Shown here: piece by piece, positions 53,916 to 62,882 of the stretch
Position numbering within the stretch: position 1 is the first letter of the stretch
How the letters are laid out: each line of letters starts with the position of its first letter
From: Acetobacter sp. UBA5411
GTDB lineage: Bacteria > Pseudomonadota > Alphaproteobacteria > Acetobacterales > Acetobacteraceae
Assembly (NCBI RefSeq): GCF_002409645.1
Contig: NZ_DHNR01000019.1
Span: 37,827 to 101,826, forward strand
Length of the DNA: 64,000 nt
Reading direction: 5' to 3'
The notes under the pieces: model-generated
Seen by the model: the letters and a program-made list of their open reading frames with translations, nothing else
Told to the model about the DNA's origin: nothing
The model's database searches: none
Translations under genes and position numbers: made by a program

Positions 53916-54550
53916 ATTTTTTCGAGTCGTCCGGCACGTTGCTGGCGGGTGTCATGCTGCTTTCCTACATGCTGGGAAGCATCCCTTTCGGTCTGCTGCT
54001 GACGGCAGCGTCCGGGCAGGGCGATATCCGTCAGATTGGTTCGGGTAATATCGGCGCGACCAACGTTCTGCGCACGGGCAACAAGAAGCTGGCCGCAGCG
54101 ACACTCTTTCTGGATGGTCTGAAAGGTGCGCTCGCCGTGCTGATCGCATGGGTGATGACGCCGCCGGAGCTTGGTGATCGTGCCGCGTCTCTGGCGGCAA
54201 TCTTTGCCGTGCTGGGGCACTGTTTTCCTCTCTGGCTTGGCTTCAAGGGTGGAAAAGGCGTGGCTACGGGACTCGGTGTCGTGCTGGCGATGTCGCCACT
54301 TACGGGACTGGCCTGCTGCCTCATCTGGCTGATCGGCGCGAAAGTGACGCGTATTTCCTCAGCCGGAGCACTGCTGGCCTTCGCCTGCATGCCTGCGATC
54401 CTGTTTTTCCTGAACGGGCACTCCTTTTCAGGATCGGAAAAGCCGCTGGCTGGTGTGCTGGTCGCCTTCATCATTTTCATGCGGCACCGCACCAATATCG
54501 CCCGGCTTCTGAACGGGACCGAGCCCAGAATCGGCCAGTCGTCACGGTGA
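53912..54550 (+). CDS. plsY: Acyl-phosphate:glycerol-3-phosphate acyltransferase
   Basis: Integral membrane enzyme making lysophosphatidic acid from acyl phosphate. The 212-residue product has the signature SGNIGATNVLRTG (motif 1), FKGGKGVATGLG (motif 2) and about five membrane helices. The GTG at 53912 overlaps the pyrC stop as GTGA; the in-frame extension back to 53789 lies within pyrC and is ignored. Next gene dprA again starts with an overlapping GTG. Confidence 0.93.
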   Translation: MNFFESSGTLLAGVMLLSYMLGSIPFGLLLTAASGQGDIRQIGSGNIGATNVLRTGNKKLAAATLFLDGLKGALAVLIAWVMTPPELGDRAASLAAIFAVLGHCFPLWLGFKGGKGVATGLGVVLAMSPLTGLACCLIWLIGAKVTRISSAGALLAFACMPAILFFLNGHSFSGSEKPLAGVLVAFIIFMRHRTNIARLLNGTEPRIGQSSR

Positions 54551-55713
54551 ACGACGACGGGCGGCTGAATCCCGATCTTCCGGCGCTTCTGCGGCTGGCC
54601 CGCACCGAGAATGTCGGGCCGGTGACATGGCGTCGGCTTATGCACGATCATCCGTCTGCGGAAGAGGCGCTGGCGGCATTGCCGGAACGGGCGCGGCGCG
54701 GTGGTCGCAAAGGGCCGCTCCGGATTCCTGAACAGACAGAAATTGAACGTGAGATCGAGGGCGTCCTGTCGCTTGGCGGCAGGATCATCACCCTGTTCGA
54801 TCCTGATTATCCGCCACTTCTGGCCGAACTGCCTGATTCGCCGCCCATTCTTTCAATGCTCGGTAATCCGGCCTGCCTGTCGGCTCAGCGCAGTGTGGGA
54901 ATCGTGGGGGCACGCAATGCTTCCGCGGCAGGAATGCGGTTTGCGGAAAGTCTTGCGACCGAACTGTCCCATGCCGGGATCACGGTGATTTCCGGTCTGG
55001 CTCGCGGGATCGATGCGGCGGCGCACCGGGGCGCGCTACATGGTGAATTTCCTGAATGGGGCAGTTCGGTCGCCGCGATCGCAGGCGGGCTGGATGTTGT
55101 CTATCCGGCGGAAAATGCTGCCCTGCAGGCATTGCTTGCGGAAAAAGGTGCAGTGGTGACGGAAGCGCCGCTTGGCACTCAGCCTCAGGCGCGGCACTTC
55201 CCCCGACGTAATCGTCTCATTGCCGGTTTGTCCCTTGGCACGGTCGTTGTCGAAGCCGCGATGAACTCGGGCAGTCTGATTACAGCGCAACTTGCAGATC
55301 GGTACAGCCGTGCTCTTTTTGCAGTGCCGGGATCACCACTCGACCCGCGCTGTCGGGGCAGTAACGATCTTTTGCGCACCCGCAATGCGCATTTGGTCGA
55401 AACGATTGAGGATATCCTGCCTTATCTTCGCCATTCTCATGCGGCAGCGGAACAGATGTTACCCGGGTTTGCTGAGGCTCAGGAGGAATGGGGCACCCCC
55501 TCCATGACGGGCGATGCAGGCCTTGATCGTGTGAGAAGAATGATTCCTTCACTTATCTCATTCACACCGGTCCCGGTTGACGATCTGGTGCGGCGCTGTC
55601 AGGTCTCGGTCTCGGCGGTTCTGACGGTGCTTACCGAACTTGAGCTTGCCGGCCGGGTGGAGATGCTGCCCGGAGGAGCTGTTGTCCAGTTGATGCCTGA
55701 CGGAACGGGGTGA
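54547..55713 (+). CDS. dprA: DNA processing protein DprA
   Basis: Loads RecA on single-stranded DNA during natural transformation. The 388-residue protein has an N-terminal helical SAM-like part and the Rossmann core with VGIVGARNASAAGM, ISGLARGIDAAAHRGAL and FPRRNRLIAGLS. It ends in a C-terminal winged helix (about VPVDDLVRRCQVSVSAVLTVLTELELAGRVE). GTG start overlapping plsY. Its presence alone does not show that the host is transformable. Confidence 0.94.
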   Translation: MNDDGRLNPDLPALLRLARTENVGPVTWRRLMHDHPSAEEALAALPERARRGGRKGPLRIPEQTEIEREIEGVLSLGGRIITLFDPDYPPLLAELPDSPPILSMLGNPACLSAQRSVGIVGARNASAAGMRFAESLATELSHAGITVISGLARGIDAAAHRGALHGEFPEWGSSVAAIAGGLDVVYPAENAALQALLAEKGAVVTEAPLGTQPQARHFPRRNRLIAGLSLGTVVVEAAMNSGSLITAQLADRYSRALFAVPGSPLDPRCRGSNDLLRTRNAHLVETIEDILPYLRHSHAAAEQMLPGFAEAQEEWGTPSMTGDAGLDRVRRMIPSLISFTPVPVDDLVRRCQVSVSAVLTVLTELELAGRVEMLPGGAVVQLMPDGTG

Positions 55714-55747
55714 TTCTTTCTCCCCACCGGTCTGGCGCGGAGAGAGC

Positions 55748-58456
55748 ATGACTGACGTCGTCGTGGTTGAGTCGCCTGCCAAGGCGAAGACGATCAATAA
55801 ATATCTAGGTGACGGTTATACCGTTCTCGCCTCGTTCGGACACGTCCGTGACCTGCCGCCGAAAGACGGGTCCGTTCTGCCGGATGAAGATTTCGCCATG
55901 AAGTGGCAGTCCGATGAGCGTGGCCAGAAGCAGGTTGCGGCCATCGTGAAGGCCCTGAAGGGCGCGCATACACTGTATCTCGCCACTGACCCTGATCGGG
56001 AAGGTGAGGCGATTTCCTGGCACGTCAAGGCCATGCTGGCCGAGAAGAACGCGCTCAAGGGCGTGAACGTCCAGCGTGTGACGTTCAACGAGATCACCAA
56101 GGGCGCCATCAAGGAAGCGATGGCGCATCCGCGTGACCTCGATATGCCGCTGATCGAGGCCTATCTCGCCCGTCGTGCGCTTGATTATCTTGTCGGCTTC
56201 ACACTCTCGCCCGTTCTGTGGCGCAAGCTGCCCGGCTCGAAGAGCGCCGGTCGTGTGCAGTCTGTCGCCCTGCGTCTGATCTGCGAGCGTGAAGCTGAAA
56301 TCGAAGTCTTCAAGCCACGGGAATACTGGACGGTCGGCGCGACATTCCTGACGCCTGCCGGTGCGCCTTTTACAACCCGCCTGACGCATCTGGATGGCAA
56401 GAAGCTCGACCAGTTCGACCTCGCGAATGAAGAACAGGCTTTCGCCGCACGGGATGCGGTGCTGGCTGGCACGTTTGCGGTCAAGTCCGTCGAACGCAAG
56501 AAGGTCAAGCGCAATCCGCCCCCGCCGTTCACGACGTCCACTCTCCAGCAGGAGGCCTCTCGCAAGCTGGGCATGGGTGCGCAGAACACCATGCGGACAG
56601 CGCAGCAGCTCTATGAAGGCATCGATCTGGGTGGCGAGACGGTTGGCCTGATCACCTATATGCGTACCGATGGCGTCACGATGGCCGGAGAGGCAATCGC
56701 TGATATCCGTCGTCATATCGGCAAGGATTTCGGCGCAAATTATGTGCCTGCCCAGCCGCGTGTCTATTCGACCAAAGCCAAGAATGCGCAGGAAGCGCAT
56801 GAAGCCGTGCGCCCGACCGATGTCAGTCGCACACCGGCTTCAGTCGCCAAATATCTCAGTGACGAGCAGCGGCGTCTGTATGAGCTGGTGTGGAAGCGCG
56901 CTGTCGCAAGCCAGATGCAGTCTGCGGAACTGGATCAGGTGGCTGTCGATGTGGCCGATCAGCCCGGCAAGACCGTGCTGCGTGCAACTGGCTCGATCAT
57001 CGCCTTCGATGGCTTCCTGAAACTCTATACGGAAGGCCGGGACGAAAGCGACAAGGCGGCTGACGACGAAAGCCGTATGCTGCCGCCGATGAACGAGCGC
57101 GACCCGCTCAAGCGTGGCGATGTGGAGGCTGAACAGCACTTCACCCAGCCGCCACCGCGTTATTCGGAAGCGTCGCTGGTCAAGAAGATGGAAGAGATTG
57201 GCATTGGTCGCCCTTCCACCTACGCTTCCATTCTGACGGTTCTGAGAGACCGTAACTATGTGCGTCTGGAAGCCCGGCGCTTCATGCCGGAAGATCGCGG
57301 ACGACTGGTCACGGCGTTCCTCGTCTCCTTCTTCGAGCGTTATGTCGATCCGCAGTTCACGGCGGGTCTTGAAGAGCAGCTTGACGATATTTCTGCTGGT
57401 CACGCTGACTGGCGCAAGGTGATGAGCGCCTTCTGGCAGGCCTTTTCCGCTGCGGTCGCGCAGACAAAAGACCTGACCATCACCGAGGTCATCGACGCAC
57501 TCGATCAGGATCTCGGCTCGCATTTCTTCCCGCCGACGACGGACGGAACCGATCCGCGAGTCTGCACGTCCTGCGGCACTGGCCGTCTCGGGCTGAAACT
57601 CGGACGCTATGGGGCCTTTATCGGCTGCTCCAACTACCCGGAATGTCAGTACACCCGGAAACTGGCCGTCGAAGGCGGTGAGGGTGACGGCAGCGAAGAG
57701 CTGAAAGACGGGATGAAGCTGCTTGGTCAGCATCCGGTCACCGGTGAAGACATTGTGGTCAAGCGTGGACCCTGGGGGCTTTATGTCCAGCAGGGCGAAC
57801 CTAACCCCGAGGACAAGAAAGCCAAGCCGAAACGCGCTTCTCTGCCGAAGGGGCTGAGTCTGGAGAATCTGACGCTGGATCAGGCGGTCGGACTTCTCAG
57901 CCTGCCCCGGATTGTGGGCATTCATCCGGAATTCAATGAGCCGATCGAAGCTGGGCTGGGACGTTTTGGTCCGTATGTGAAAATGGGCGCGATCTACGGT
58001 TCGCTCGACAAGGACGATGACGTTCTGACGGTCGGGTTGAATCGGGCCGTGGACGCGCTGGCCAAGAAGATCGCCTCGATCCGTAACCTTGGGCCGCATC
58101 CGAAGGATGGCGAGCCGGTCATGGTGCGCAAGGGCCGGTTCGGGCCGTATGTCCAGCATGGTCAGGTTGTCGCCAATCTGGCGCGTGGCGAAAGCATGGA
58201 TGATGTCACGCTGGATGGCGCTCTGGAACTGCTGGCTGAGAAGGGCAAGCCTCTGAAACCGAGAGGCAAGGCAGGCGCAAAGAAGACGACCAAAGCGGCT
58301 GCCAAGACCACAGCGAAGAGCAAGGCCAAGGCGGAGGGCGATGCCGAGAAGCCTGCAAAAAAGGCGACGAAGGCGAAAACCACCACTGCGGCAAAAAAGA
58401 AGCCTGCTACCCGGAAGAAAGCAGCGACTGCGAAAGATCAGACGTCCGCTGAATGA
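55748..58456 (+). CDS. topA: DNA topoisomerase I
   Basis: Relaxes negative supercoils by breaking one strand. The 902-residue type IA enzyme has the Toprim motif VVVESPAKAKTINKYLG, catalytic Tyr304 in GLITYMRTDG, and one zinc-ribbon domain beginning VCTSCGTGRLGLKLGRYGAF. Two or three further repeat domains with the same RYGPY/RFGPYV pattern lack Cys. The last ~60 residues are an Ala/Lys-rich tail likely to bind DNA. Stop overlaps rnr by ATGA. Confidence 0.96.
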   Translation: MTDVVVVESPAKAKTINKYLGDGYTVLASFGHVRDLPPKDGSVLPDEDFAMKWQSDERGQKQVAAIVKALKGAHTLYLATDPDREGEAISWHVKAMLAEKNALKGVNVQRVTFNEITKGAIKEAMAHPRDLDMPLIEAYLARRALDYLVGFTLSPVLWRKLPGSKSAGRVQSVALRLICEREAEIEVFKPREYWTVGATFLTPAGAPFTTRLTHLDGKKLDQFDLANEEQAFAARDAVLAGTFAVKSVERKKVKRNPPPPFTTSTLQQEASRKLGMGAQNTMRTAQQLYEGIDLGGETVGLITYMRTDGVTMAGEAIADIRRHIGKDFGANYVPAQPRVYSTKAKNAQEAHEAVRPTDVSRTPASVAKYLSDEQRRLYELVWKRAVASQMQSAELDQVAVDVADQPGKTVLRATGSIIAFDGFLKLYTEGRDESDKAADDESRMLPPMNERDPLKRGDVEAEQHFTQPPPRYSEASLVKKMEEIGIGRPSTYASILTVLRDRNYVRLEARRFMPEDRGRLVTAFLVSFFERYVDPQFTAGLEEQLDDISAGHADWRKVMSAFWQAFSAAVAQTKDLTITEVIDALDQDLGSHFFPPTTDGTDPRVCTSCGTGRLGLKLGRYGAFIGCSNYPECQYTRKLAVEGGEGDGSEELKDGMKLLGQHPVTGEDIVVKRGPWGLYVQQGEPNPEDKKAKPKRASLPKGLSLENLTLDQAVGLLSLPRIVGIHPEFNEPIEAGLGRFGPYVKMGAIYGSLDKDDDVLTVGLNRAVDALAKKIASIRNLGPHPKDGEPVMVRKGRFGPYVQHGQVVANLARGESMDDVTLDGALELLAEKGKPLKPRGKAGAKKTTKAAAKTTAKSKAKAEGDAEKPAKKATKAKTTTAAKKKPATRKKAATAKDQTSAE

Positions 58457-60498
58457 GGGCTCAGACAGCGACATCCCTGTCCTCGGGCGTAGGTCTGCCG
58501 GACAGGGATGTTCTGGCGCAGACCCTGCGGGAGACCTCTGTGCCGTTGACCGCCGGGCAATTGCTTCGTCGGCTTGGGCTACCGCCTGATCGCAAGAAAC
58601 AGGTGCGCGCCGTGCTGCATGCGATGGCGCTTGACGGCGTGTTTCGGGAAGAGGCCCTGCTCGGAAAGCTGCGTGGCGAACCGGACCTGCCTCTGCTGGC
58701 TAAAGTTGTCATCACGGGGCAGGACCGGCACGGTGCGCCGTTCGGCAGGATTGCGGCTGGCGAAGTACTCGGCAGGCGGGCTATGGCGAAAGGCGGTCAG
58801 CCAATCGTGTTCGTGCATCCACCTCCCGCAGATGAACCGCCCCTTGTGGCAGGAGCGCGTGTGCTGGCGCGCCTGCGGTCTGTTGGCACGAGCCGCTATG
58901 AAGCCCGTATACTGAAGCGACAGGAACCTGTCTGTTTTGTCGGTATTTTCGACGGGGATGAGGTGCGGGCGTGTGACCCGCAGAGCGCCTGTCGCCGCAC
59001 GGTTCCGGCAGAAAACCGCCTTAGTCTGAAAGAAGGCGATTTCGTTCAGGCAGATAATAATGGCTGTATCCGGCAATGTTTCGGCAAGCTGGATGCCCCC
59101 TTGGCTGTCGCGGATATGGGGCGCGCTGAATACGGCCTTCCGGAGGCGTTTCCATCGGACGTGTTGTCCGAGGCGCTGCGACTGACCGCGCCTGAAGCGG
59201 GGCCGCTCCCGGCCGGTCGTAAGGATTTCCGCTCGATTCCATTCGTGACAGTCGATGGCCCGGATGCCCGTGACTTTGATGACGCCATTTGGGCAGAGCG
59301 TGAAGGCGAGGGTTTTCGGGTGCTCGTCGCCATTGCGGATGTCTCCCACTACGTCACGCCTCATTCAGCGCTCGACAAGGAAGCGTGGCGACGCGGACAT
59401 TCCGTCTATTTTCCGGACGGCGTGGTGCCGATGCTGCCCCCGCGTTTGTCGGAAGATCTCTGTTCGCTTCGGCCAGACGAAGAGCGGTTTTGTGTTATTT
59501 TCGACATTCGTTTCAGTGCCGACGGGCTCCCGACACACATCCATATCGACCGTGGTGTCATGCGGAGCTGCGCTCGTCTGACCTACGAGCAGCTTGAGGC
59601 AATGCGAGAAGGCAGACTGCCTGTCCTGCACGACGATCTGGGGCGTGCGTGGGTTGATACGCTGTATGCGGCGCATGAAGCGTTGCGGGCGGCGCGTATC
59701 CGGCGTGGCTGTCTACAGGTTGCAGACAGGGATCTGCTTCGTGTGGAACTGGACAGGCAGACCGGGCGTTTAAGTGTTTCGGATAGCCGTCCACTTGAAA
59801 GCAGGCATCTTGTCGAGTCCTTCATGATTGCAGCTTGCCATGCCGGTGCACAGGTTTTGCGTGACAAGGGGAAAGCCGCGCTTTTCCGGTCTCATGCCGA
59901 TGCCCGCGCTGTGGCGGATGTGCCACGTCTGCCCGCTGTTTACGCCGCTGAACCAGCGCATCATGCGGGCCTGCAACTGGATGTTTACGCGCATCTCACC
60001 AGCCCTATTCGTCGGTATGCTGATCTGACAAATCACCGGATGCTTCTGGAAGCGATTGCTCCGGAAGGGCAGCCTGCACAGGCGACCTCTGCTGATGACC
60101 GGGATCTATTTGCGCTGGCTGCCCACCTGACCGTGACCGAGGCCCGGGCCGCCGAGGCTTCCACGGCGACGCGGCAACGTCTGCTGGCGCTGTGGTTATG
60201 TCAGGATCAGGAGAGGATCTGGACCGGCCATGTGACTGGTGCGACCCCGGATGGCGCTCTGGTCACATTGACGGAAACGCAGACAACCGGTCTCCTTCCC
60301 TTCAGGGAAAATGCAGACCGAAAAATGCTTTCGGATTCGTGTGGGGGAAGTGAAGCGTGTTCTGGCGCAGCAGCGTCCTCTCCGGAGGCATGGGCACTCT
60401 TTTCCCTGCGAAAGGGGGCCGTCGTGCGTGTCAGAATCGCCGGTCTGTCACGCGACGTCTTTCAGTGCATCTTTCAATGCGCAGGGTTTTCCGCATGA
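58453..60498 (+). CDS. rnr: Ribonuclease R-like 3'-5' exoribonuclease, short form
   Basis: RNB-family processive exoribonuclease. The N-terminal ~60 residues are a winged helix (PLTAGQLLRRLGLPPDRKKQVRAVL). The RNB core has the metal Asp cluster DARDFDDA (around 272-279), SHYVTPHSALDKEA and HLTSPIRRYADL. At 681 residues it is over 100 shorter than E. coli RNase R (813). The C-terminal S1 region (~590-681) is short, and the basic tail seen in other family members is missing. Start overlaps topA, stop overlaps the peptidase gene. Confidence 0.88.
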   Translation: MRAQTATSLSSGVGLPDRDVLAQTLRETSVPLTAGQLLRRLGLPPDRKKQVRAVLHAMALDGVFREEALLGKLRGEPDLPLLAKVVITGQDRHGAPFGRIAAGEVLGRRAMAKGGQPIVFVHPPPADEPPLVAGARVLARLRSVGTSRYEARILKRQEPVCFVGIFDGDEVRACDPQSACRRTVPAENRLSLKEGDFVQADNNGCIRQCFGKLDAPLAVADMGRAEYGLPEAFPSDVLSEALRLTAPEAGPLPAGRKDFRSIPFVTVDGPDARDFDDAIWAEREGEGFRVLVAIADVSHYVTPHSALDKEAWRRGHSVYFPDGVVPMLPPRLSEDLCSLRPDEERFCVIFDIRFSADGLPTHIHIDRGVMRSCARLTYEQLEAMREGRLPVLHDDLGRAWVDTLYAAHEALRAARIRRGCLQVADRDLLRVELDRQTGRLSVSDSRPLESRHLVESFMIAACHAGAQVLRDKGKAALFRSHADARAVADVPRLPAVYAAEPAHHAGLQLDVYAHLTSPIRRYADLTNHRMLLEAIAPEGQPAQATSADDRDLFALAAHLTVTEARAAEASTATRQRLLALWLCQDQERIWTGHVTGATPDGALVTLTETQTTGLLPFRENADRKMLSDSCGGSEACSGAAASSPEAWALFSLRKGAVVRVRIAGLSRDVFQCIFQCAGFSA

Positions 60499-62273
60499 GA
60501 AACCCGCGTCTGTCCGTGATGCTTTCTCCAAACCATCAGGGTTTCCGTAAACTTCGGCCAGTGATTCTGCCTCTGGCTGTCGCTGTATGGCTGCTGACTA
60601 CGGCTGTCTGCGCCTACGCGGCAGCAACGCCGGAAGAGGAAAAGGACGGGGCGCGTGGGCCCGCTGTTCCGGTTGTTGGTCAGAAGGATGCGGTCAGGGA
60701 GACAGCCGTACCACCGAATGAGATCGCTGTCGGGGAACAGGCGGCAGAACAGAAGGACGCTCCGCCACGATTGAACACCAGTCTCATGCGAACGGTCATC
60801 CAGACAGCGCTGGAGTTTTTACAGCCCCGAACTCTTCATCCCTACGATGCGCGTCAGCTGTGTCTCTGGGGACTTGGAGGCATCAGCGCGCTGGATCCGG
60901 CCCTGCGCGTTGTAGAAGTGCCGGATGGCATTCAGCTCATGCAGGGACAGTCAGTTGTTCTGAAGCGTCCTGCGCCTGTAGCGAACAGCTCAAGGGACTG
61001 GGCTGCACTCACGACCGATTTCCTCCTGTCTGCTACCGAGCATTCATCGGTTCTGCAGAGCGTGCAGGGCGACGGGCTGACCCAGAGCTTCTTTGACGAG
61101 CTTTTCAATCATCTCGACCCGTATTCCCGTTATGTCAGCCCGACACCCGCTGAAACCGATCGTACAGTGCGGAGTGGCGGTAATGCGGGAATCGGCATCA
61201 CGATTGATGAACAGACGGTTCCTCCGTCAGGCCGGAACAGAACGGCGTCACGTCATCTGATTGTAAGCGCTGTCAACACCAATGGCCCCGCATGGCCGGC
61301 TGGTGTCGATGTCGGTGAAAGGATCGTGGCCGTTGACGGGCACAGTGTGGTGGGACGGTCGGTCGAGCAGGTCAACGCTCTTGTCGCCGGTGCTCCCGGA
61401 AGCAGTGTGTCGGTGCGGTTTTATTCCCCGACGCTGAAACGCACACGCACGCTGCAACTGCGACGGGAGAGAATTCCGCCTGAGACGGTCTTCGCTTTCA
61501 GCGCCGGGCCGTTGGTCATCATTCGCATCACCTCCTTTTCTTCCGAGACTGCGGAGGAAATGAGCCAGTATCTCGATCAGGCGACACAGGACCGCCATCT
61601 GCGCGGAATCCTTATCGACCTGCGAGGCAACAGGGGCGGGGTGCTGCAACAGGCTGTCACCGCTGCGGCCCTCCTGCTGGACAATGGCGTGGCGGTTGTC
61701 ACCAAGGGACGTGATCCGCAGGCGAATCATGTCTGGGCCGTGCAGGGCGGCGACATGACGAATCATCTCCCCGTCGTTGTTCTGGTGGACGGTCGCACGG
61801 CGAGTGCTGCGGAAATTCTTGCGGCGGCTCTGGCTGATCATCACCGCGCCGTGGTGGTGGGCAGTTCAACAATGGGGAAGGGACTGGTGCAGACCGTTGC
61901 CCAGTTGCCCGATCGTGGTGAACTGTTCGTGACATGGAGCCGCGTGATCGCGCCATTGGGCTGGCCACTTCAGGGACTGGGCGTAATGCCACAGGTCTGC
62001 ACGAGCCGGGGAGCTGCGGACACGGAGAAGCAGATGGCTGCTCTGCGGGCAGGCCATACGCCGGACGACGCATCCGTGGGGCAGTCACGCAGTGTTCGCT
62101 ATCCGGTGCCAGTTTCCCGCATCCTTGAAATCAGGAAAACCTGTCCGGCGGCGCTCGGAGGCGATCTTGATCTGGATGTTGGACGTGACCTTCTCGAGAC
62201 ACCGGCTGCCTACAGGGCTGCTCTTTTCATGATTCCCGATGAGGCGGATACGGCAGGAATGGAAGCTGAATGA
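60495..62273 (+). CDS. S41 C-terminal processing peptidase, periplasmic
   Basis: A 592-residue tail-specific protease family member. A signal peptide ends near VCAYAA. The middle holds a PDZ domain (GNAGIGITIDEQTV, PAGVDVGERIVAVDG), and the catalytic dyad is Ser437 in GRTASAAEIL with Lys462 in TMGKGLVQT, 25 residues apart as expected. ATG 60495 overlaps the rnr stop by ATGA and was chosen over ATG 60477, which would lie inside rnr. Substrates unknown; usual roles are maturation or turnover of envelope proteins. Confidence 0.9.
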   Translation: MRNPRLSVMLSPNHQGFRKLRPVILPLAVAVWLLTTAVCAYAAATPEEEKDGARGPAVPVVGQKDAVRETAVPPNEIAVGEQAAEQKDAPPRLNTSLMRTVIQTALEFLQPRTLHPYDARQLCLWGLGGISALDPALRVVEVPDGIQLMQGQSVVLKRPAPVANSSRDWAALTTDFLLSATEHSSVLQSVQGDGLTQSFFDELFNHLDPYSRYVSPTPAETDRTVRSGGNAGIGITIDEQTVPPSGRNRTASRHLIVSAVNTNGPAWPAGVDVGERIVAVDGHSVVGRSVEQVNALVAGAPGSSVSVRFYSPTLKRTRTLQLRRERIPPETVFAFSAGPLVIIRITSFSSETAEEMSQYLDQATQDRHLRGILIDLRGNRGGVLQQAVTAAALLLDNGVAVVTKGRDPQANHVWAVQGGDMTNHLPVVVLVDGRTASAAEILAAALADHHRAVVVGSSTMGKGLVQTVAQLPDRGELFVTWSRVIAPLGWPLQGLGVMPQVCTSRGAADTEKQMAALRAGHTPDDASVGQSRSVRYPVPVSRILEIRKTCPAALGGDLDLDVGRDLLETPAAYRAALFMIPDEADTAGMEAE

Positions 62274-62611
62274 GCGCAGAACACCGTCTCAGGACCGGTT
62301 TATGGGTCAGCGCCGTGTTGCGACAGGCCAATTCCGCTGGATGCCCAGCATTTCGTCGTCGTCGTGGAGATGAGGATGCGGGAGGCGTTCTAGCCATCCT
62401 CACCTCGCGTGACAGAAAAGCTGTCGTGCTGGCCCAGACTCGTGCGCCGGATGGTTCCCCTGCATGGATAAGGGGGAGCGGCGCTGAGCCTGTCGATGAG
62501 GCGACTGCGGAGGCCTATGTGGACAGACAGGTCGGGCGTGATCCGGATCTGTGGGTCCTTGAATTTGAAACCGAGGATCTAACGCCTCCCTTCGAGGCCG
62601 TCTTGCTTTAA
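62270..62611 (+). CDS. DUF1491 family protein
   Basis: A 113-residue cytosolic protein. LRTGLWVSAVLRQANSAGCPAFRRRRGDEDAGGVLAI and the ending DPDLWVLEFE match the alphaproteobacterial DUF1491 family as I remember it. Function unknown. The start overlaps the peptidase gene by ATGA. It closes the long same-strand series from gltX. Confidence 0.8.
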   Translation: MSAEHRLRTGLWVSAVLRQANSAGCPAFRRRRGDEDAGGVLAILTSRDRKAVVLAQTRAPDGSPAWIRGSGAEPVDEATAEAYVDRQVGRDPDLWVLEFETEDLTPPFEAVLL

Positions 62612-62882
62612 CCCTTCAGGCGTTGCATGAGAGCCACAGATGCATGGTAAGCCGCTCGGCGCATGCAACCCCCCGGCGCTCTCCGGGTTTGCAGACATGT
62701 TGAGAAAACGGCGCTAAATGCCGGATGACTGAGCAGAATTTTCAGAGTTAAAAGTCTTGTGGACGGTGTTGCGAGTTGCGCGAAGGCTTGGTTTCGGCAA
62801 AACAAGGCCATGTGATAGTGCAGTGACATTGCACCGGGTCGAAGCGTCCGGTCGATATCGGTGCAGATGTGAGGAGAACATG

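Noticed and set aside
56840..58474. 544-codon open frame on the minus strand
   Set aside because: Antisense shadow of topA, including its Lys/Ala-rich tail; no family content or ribosome site.
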